NCBI GenBank assembly: GCA_964347035.1
Contig: CAYFXE010000076.1
Span: 1-5,175 of the forward strand
Source: CAYFXE01 sp964347035
GTDB lineage: Bacteria; Acidobacteriota; Aminicenantia; Aminicenantales; Aminicenantaceae
DNA length: 5,175 bases
Reading direction: 5' to 3'
Shown in pieces: positions 5,057 to 5,175 of this stretch (positions within the stretch are counted from its first letter, which is position 1; the number at the start of each line of letters is the position of its first letter). Both the position numbers and the translations under genes were made by a program. The notes under the pieces are model-generated. The model was not told where the DNA came from, ran no database searches, and saw nothing but the letters and a program-made list of their open reading frames with translations.

Positions 5057-5175
5057 TCAGTAGTCTAGCTTTCCTTCCTCGTGGCGCTTGGTTAAAGCCT
5101 CCAGCATATCTGTAGTCATGGCTGCAAGATCATAGCTGGGCTGCCAATCCCATTCTTCTCTGGCTGCAGAATCGT
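5057..5175 (-). CDS. tdh: C-terminus of probable SDR-type L-threonine 3-dehydrogenase (partial)
   Basis: Only the last 38 codons and the TGA (5057-5059) are inside the window; the rest lies beyond the right edge. The visible peptide contains DSAAREEWDWQPSYDLAAMT (first 20 residues) and then TDMLEAL. This D-x-AR-x-x-W-x-W-x-P-x-YDL-x-x-MT-x-DML pattern is the usual C-terminal end of epimerase-like (extended SDR) NAD-dependent threonine dehydrogenases, which oxidise threonine to 2-amino-3-oxobutanoate, the substrate of Kbl. The presence of kbl on the same strand 2.3 kb away supports the call. The NAD-binding GxxGxxG and catalytic YxxxK motifs are not visible, so another NAD-dependent sugar epimerase/dehydratase is possible. 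The last residues (KRHEEGKLDY) are a charged tail. Confidence 0.65.
   Translation of the reverse strand, partial: DSAAREEWDWQPSYDLAAMTTDMLEALTKRHEEGKLDY

Overview
The window is bacterial, with densely packed genes and moderate GC. Its content is core metabolism plus one transporter, and nothing in it points to phage or plasmid. From left to right: an NhaC-type antiporter (+, 104-1531); kbl, glycine C-acetyltransferase (-, 1569-2771), convergent with nhaC; a two-gene aminopropyltransferase operon (+, 2911-3819 and 3816-4679), divergent from kbl; a 377-bp gap full of short palindromic repeats; and the last 38 codons of a probable SDR-type L-threonine 3-dehydrogenase (-, 5057-5175), cut by the window edge. 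The genus cannot be named from this sequence. The repeats (GGATTCCTGCC...GCAGGAATGACG) and the gene set remind me of Desulfobacterota or other anaerobic, amino-acid-using lineages, but that is an impression and not a demonstration.

Two metabolic themes are interleaved. Threonine dehydrogenase and Kbl together convert threonine to glycine and acetyl-CoA through 2-amino-3-oxobutanoate. Both are on the minus strand, but they are separated by about 2.3 kb that holds the polyamine genes on the plus strand. The polyamine operon encodes two clearly different members of the spermidine synthase family. The first has the GGGEGAT / D-L-T-x-P signatures of thermospermine synthases and the Thermus-type triamine/agmatine enzyme. 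The second has the classical GGGDGG / DSSDP signatures of SpeE. They overlap by ATGA and are probably translated as a coupled pair. No AdoMet decarboxylase (speD) lies in the window, so decarboxylated AdoMet must come from elsewhere.

The 139 bp between kbl and the first aminopropyltransferase can hold two divergent sigma70-like promoters. The kbl promoter is followed by a near-perfect Shine-Dalgarno. The promoter for the polyamine pair has a perfect TATAAT only 10 bp before the ATG, with no Shine-Dalgarno between, which suggests a nearly leaderless mRNA. The 3' gap (4680-5056) contains a stem-loop over the stop codon, a three-copy 19-bp tandem repeat, several short hairpins, a 39-bp tandem duplication and an inverted pair of palindromic units. 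This looks like a REP/BIME-like interspersed repeat cluster between convergent genes. The 37 bp between nhaC and kbl hold no clear terminator.
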